A stretch of 6,474 nt of DNA from Chloroflexota bacterium (GTDB taxonomy: Bacteria > Chloroflexota > Anaerolineae > UBA4142), in assembly GCA_016199405.1 (NCBI GenBank), contig JACQGS010000180.1, forward strand, positions 1 through 6,474, given 5' to 3'. Shown here piece after piece: positions 6,301 to 6,474 of the stretch; the first letter of the stretch is position 1, and every line of letters begins with the position of its first letter. The notes beneath the pieces are model-generated. The model had not been told where the DNA came from. It saw only the letters and a program-made list of their open reading frames with translations, and ran no database searches. The translations under genes and the position numbers were made by a program.

Positions 6301-6474
6301 CGCCGCGCGCATATTTTTGCCGATAGAGTTGTCCGTCGCGCCTCACGGTGGTTTCAACCCATTCGCTCAGCGCGTTGACCGCGCTGACGCCCACGCCGTG
6401 CAAGCCGCCGGACACTTTGTAGCCGCCGCCGCCAAACTTGCCTCCGGCGTGCAATTTGGTCATCACCACTTGCA
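3395..6474 (-). CDS. gyrB: DNA gyrase subunit B, intein-containing, 5'-partial
   Basis: This is the ATPase and TOPRIM subunit of DNA gyrase, the cytoplasmic GyrA2GyrB2 type II topoisomerase that introduces negative supercoils. The reading frame is already open at the window edge (the first whole codon, CAA, is at 6472-6470), so the true start is outside and about 90-100 residues are missing. Counting from the GTG at 6469 as residue 1, visible motifs are the ATP-binding glycine loop GGLHGVG (21-27), the QTK lysine motif (244-246), and the TOPRIM acidic motif EGDSAGG (333-339). After the intein come SAKQGRDR (822 on), the metal-binding DADVDG (888-893), PPLY and RYKGLGEMNP. The C-terminus ends in the GyrB-typical VKNLDI and a TAA stop. 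Removing the 482-residue intein leaves 542 visible residues. With the missing part this gives about 640, the usual length for GyrB without the enterobacterial insertion. No frameshift or lost catalytic residue is seen. ParE is the alternative, but the VAPRKRFI...KNLDI tail favours GyrB. Confidence 0.97.
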   Translation of the reverse strand, partial: QVVMTKLHAGGKFGGGGYKVSGGLHGVGVSAVNALSEWVETTVRRDGQLYRQKYARGVPKTEVKVVGKYPKTERTGTTQRFYPDKQIFKEIDYKFDVLAQRFREMAFLTRGLTISFRDERDGRAITFYFEGGITSFVRYLNKNRKALHAPFAVSRPVNGSQIEAAIQYTDGYGDSVYTFANNINTVDGGTHLTGFRAALTRTLNDFARKSNMLKENDSNLTGDDVREGLTAILSVKIEEPQFESQTKAKLGNAEIKTQVESVIAESFSAFLEENSREGKAIIEKCITSARAREAARQARDLVIRKSALESLSLPGKLADCSERNPENAELYIVEGDSAGGCLGGETRVKLASGNSKMMRDLAEDWQQNIQHFGYATNQDGDIRIVPLVEPRMTKRDAALVAVILDNGEQIRCTPDHPFRLRDGSYKKASELVPGESLMPLKTRLTTAEELPGPGYEMVWMNGRNAWWHTHHLADLYNLLTRAYSKKAGNTRHHQDFNKLNNDPRNIQRMFWRAHQSLHASLMGETSKRLWSNPEYRARKIKQLSEQAIAQWQDPTYRKYMSERAKIQRQDTALNEKLLKAFQDWFVSLTPEEYVAYCKRSAEFQKAYWADAQHRHEQAKRTRRFFEEHPKARAERRDAAKAQWENEELRAWRSEKTRAQWRDESYRHRHSAEVAAWWQSHPEHREKIVAARQRGWSDPELRHRVLSALEKWREGTGAEEKGRIIRDGHRLKSLQLLTQVLDAPEVRQSYESLRLRAAPTALRYDRLLEEYFAGDESRMLEAAALVNCKVIAVRPLDETADVYDVTVEGYENFALASGVFVHNSAKQGRDRRFQAILPLRGKILNVEKTRLDKMLQNEEIRSMITAVGTGVGEGFDLKNLRYHRVIIMTDADVDGAHIRTLLLTFFFRYMEGLVEHAHLYIAQPPLYKVKIGKQESYVYDDKELESLKKKNKGDQLDLQRYKGLGEMNPQQLWETTMNPEFRTLLRVSMEDAAEADRTFEMLMGSEVAPRKRFIQTHAKSVKNLDI
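4007..4123 (-). other. Intein C-terminal splicing domain (blocks F and G)
   Basis: This part encodes intein residues 444-482. NCKVIAVRPL leads into VYDVTVEGYENFAL (block F) and GVFVHN (block G), with Ser as the first residue of the C-extein. His481 and Asn482 are present for Asn cyclisation. Block F reads GYENF where many inteins have a histidine before NF, and NCKV stands where related sequences often show NHKV. Both differences are visible directly, but whether they slow splicing is not known from sequence. Some GyrB-site inteins may naturally carry E at this place, so I do not call the intein defective. Confidence 0.88.
4328..4897 (-). repeat. Tryptophan-spaced ~17-residue repeat array in the intein
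   Basis: This part encodes intein residues about 186-375. Aromatic residues recur at W190, W211, W244, W268, F285, W303, W320, W337, W355 and W371. From W268 onward the spacing is 17, 18, 17, 17, 18 and 16 residues. Units follow a loose pattern W-(S/Q/R/E)-(D/N/H)-P/E-x-(Y/L/H)-R, then a basic/Ala helix of 8-10 residues leading into the next (A)-Q-W. Clear units are WSNPEYRARK, WQDPTYRKYM, WRDESYRHRH and WSDPELRHRV. The segment is strongly charged (R, K, E, Q, H). Position and chemistry suggest the DNA-recognition arm of the HNH nuclease, like the short DNA-binding helix repeats (NUMOD3-like) of other homing endonucleases. That role is inference. The repeats are diverged at the DNA level, so this is an old protein repeat and not a recent DNA duplication. 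Confidence 0.75.
4913..5083 (-). other. HNH homing-endonuclease core inside the intein
   Basis: This part encodes intein residues about 124-180. A tight HNH signature is readable: RHHQDFNKLNNDPRNIQ (151-167), then RAHQSLH (172-178). By family knowledge, His152/His153 are the metal and general-base histidines, Asn160/161/165 form the central Asn motif, and His174/His178 are the closing histidine region. This ββα-metal nuclease would cut an intein-less gyrB allele and so drive copying of the intein. All key residues are present and the frame is open, so I infer an active or recently active nuclease. No LAGLIDADG motif pair occurs anywhere in the intein. The upstream segment (GYEMVWMNGR, then HHLADLYNL) belongs to the same domain in similar inteins as I remember them. 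The nuclease has no separate start signal that I can see, so it would be made only as part of the gyrase precursor. Confidence 0.88.
5153..5452 (-). other. Intein N-terminal splicing domain (blocks A and B)
   Basis: This part encodes intein residues 1-100. It starts with CLGGETRVKL, a variant of the usual C-x-x-GDT-x-V block A with GET in place of GDT. The block B motif CTPDHPF (72-78) supplies the conserved Thr73 and His76 (TxxH) that assist the first N-to-S acyl shift. A following LVPGESL segment resembles the usual 'xLxxGDxL' strand. A 20-30-residue stretch between blocks A and B (about 20-50, rich in Q, N and D) is longer than in minimal inteins and carries no motif I recognise. The assignment to the Hint (Hedgehog/intein) fold rests on these motifs and on the exact extein junction. 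Confidence 0.9.

Noticed and set aside
3395..6474. ParE (topoisomerase IV B subunit) in place of GyrB
   Set aside because: The C-terminal LLRVSMEDAAEADRTFEMLMGSEVAPRKRFI and KNLDI ending fit GyrB better, although no gyrA/parC neighbour is in view to confirm it.

Overview
All three genes in this window lie on the minus strand, so the biology reads from position 6474 down to 1. The DNA is rich in CG and GCG/CGC codons and has very short gaps between genes. It is clearly bacterial. A ~640-residue GyrB type, a multi-GAF membrane histidine kinase and an intergenic ACGAAG-type repeat would suit a Chloroflexota-like environmental bacterium, but this placement is a low-confidence impression, not a measurement.

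Region by region (gene order): (1) 6474-3395 is gyrB, the DNA gyrase B subunit. It lacks its first ~90-100 codons because the window ends there. It is interrupted in frame by a complete 482-residue intein (5452-4007), placed between the GDSAGG and SAKQGRDR motifs of the TOPRIM domain. The intein has Hedgehog/intein splicing blocks at both ends. Between them lie an HNH homing-endonuclease core, not a LAGLIDADG one, and then a long array of tryptophan-spaced repeats of about 17 residues. (2) 3361-605 is a ~918-residue sensor histidine kinase with six membrane segments, a coiled coil, three GAF domains, and a HisKA_2-type dimerisation/phosphoacceptor domain followed by an ATPase domain. No response regulator is in view. 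(3) 604-544 is a short intergenic gap containing a degenerate direct repeat (ACGAAGG/ACGCGAAG/GCACGAA). (4) 543-1 is the N-terminal half of a saccharopine-dehydrogenase-like NAD(P)-binding protein, cut by the window edge.

The same orientation and gaps of 33 and 61 bases would allow one transcript, but the three genes have no evident shared pathway. The most notable object is the gyrB intein: a selfish element in the active-site core of an essential enzyme, which cannot work until the intein is excised. HNH inteins at this GyrB site are known in principle (the Synechocystis GyrB intein is a precedent, from memory). The class is therefore not new, but the W-repeat array and two splicing-block substitutions deserve a closer look. 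I found no CRISPR array, tRNA, rRNA or transposase.
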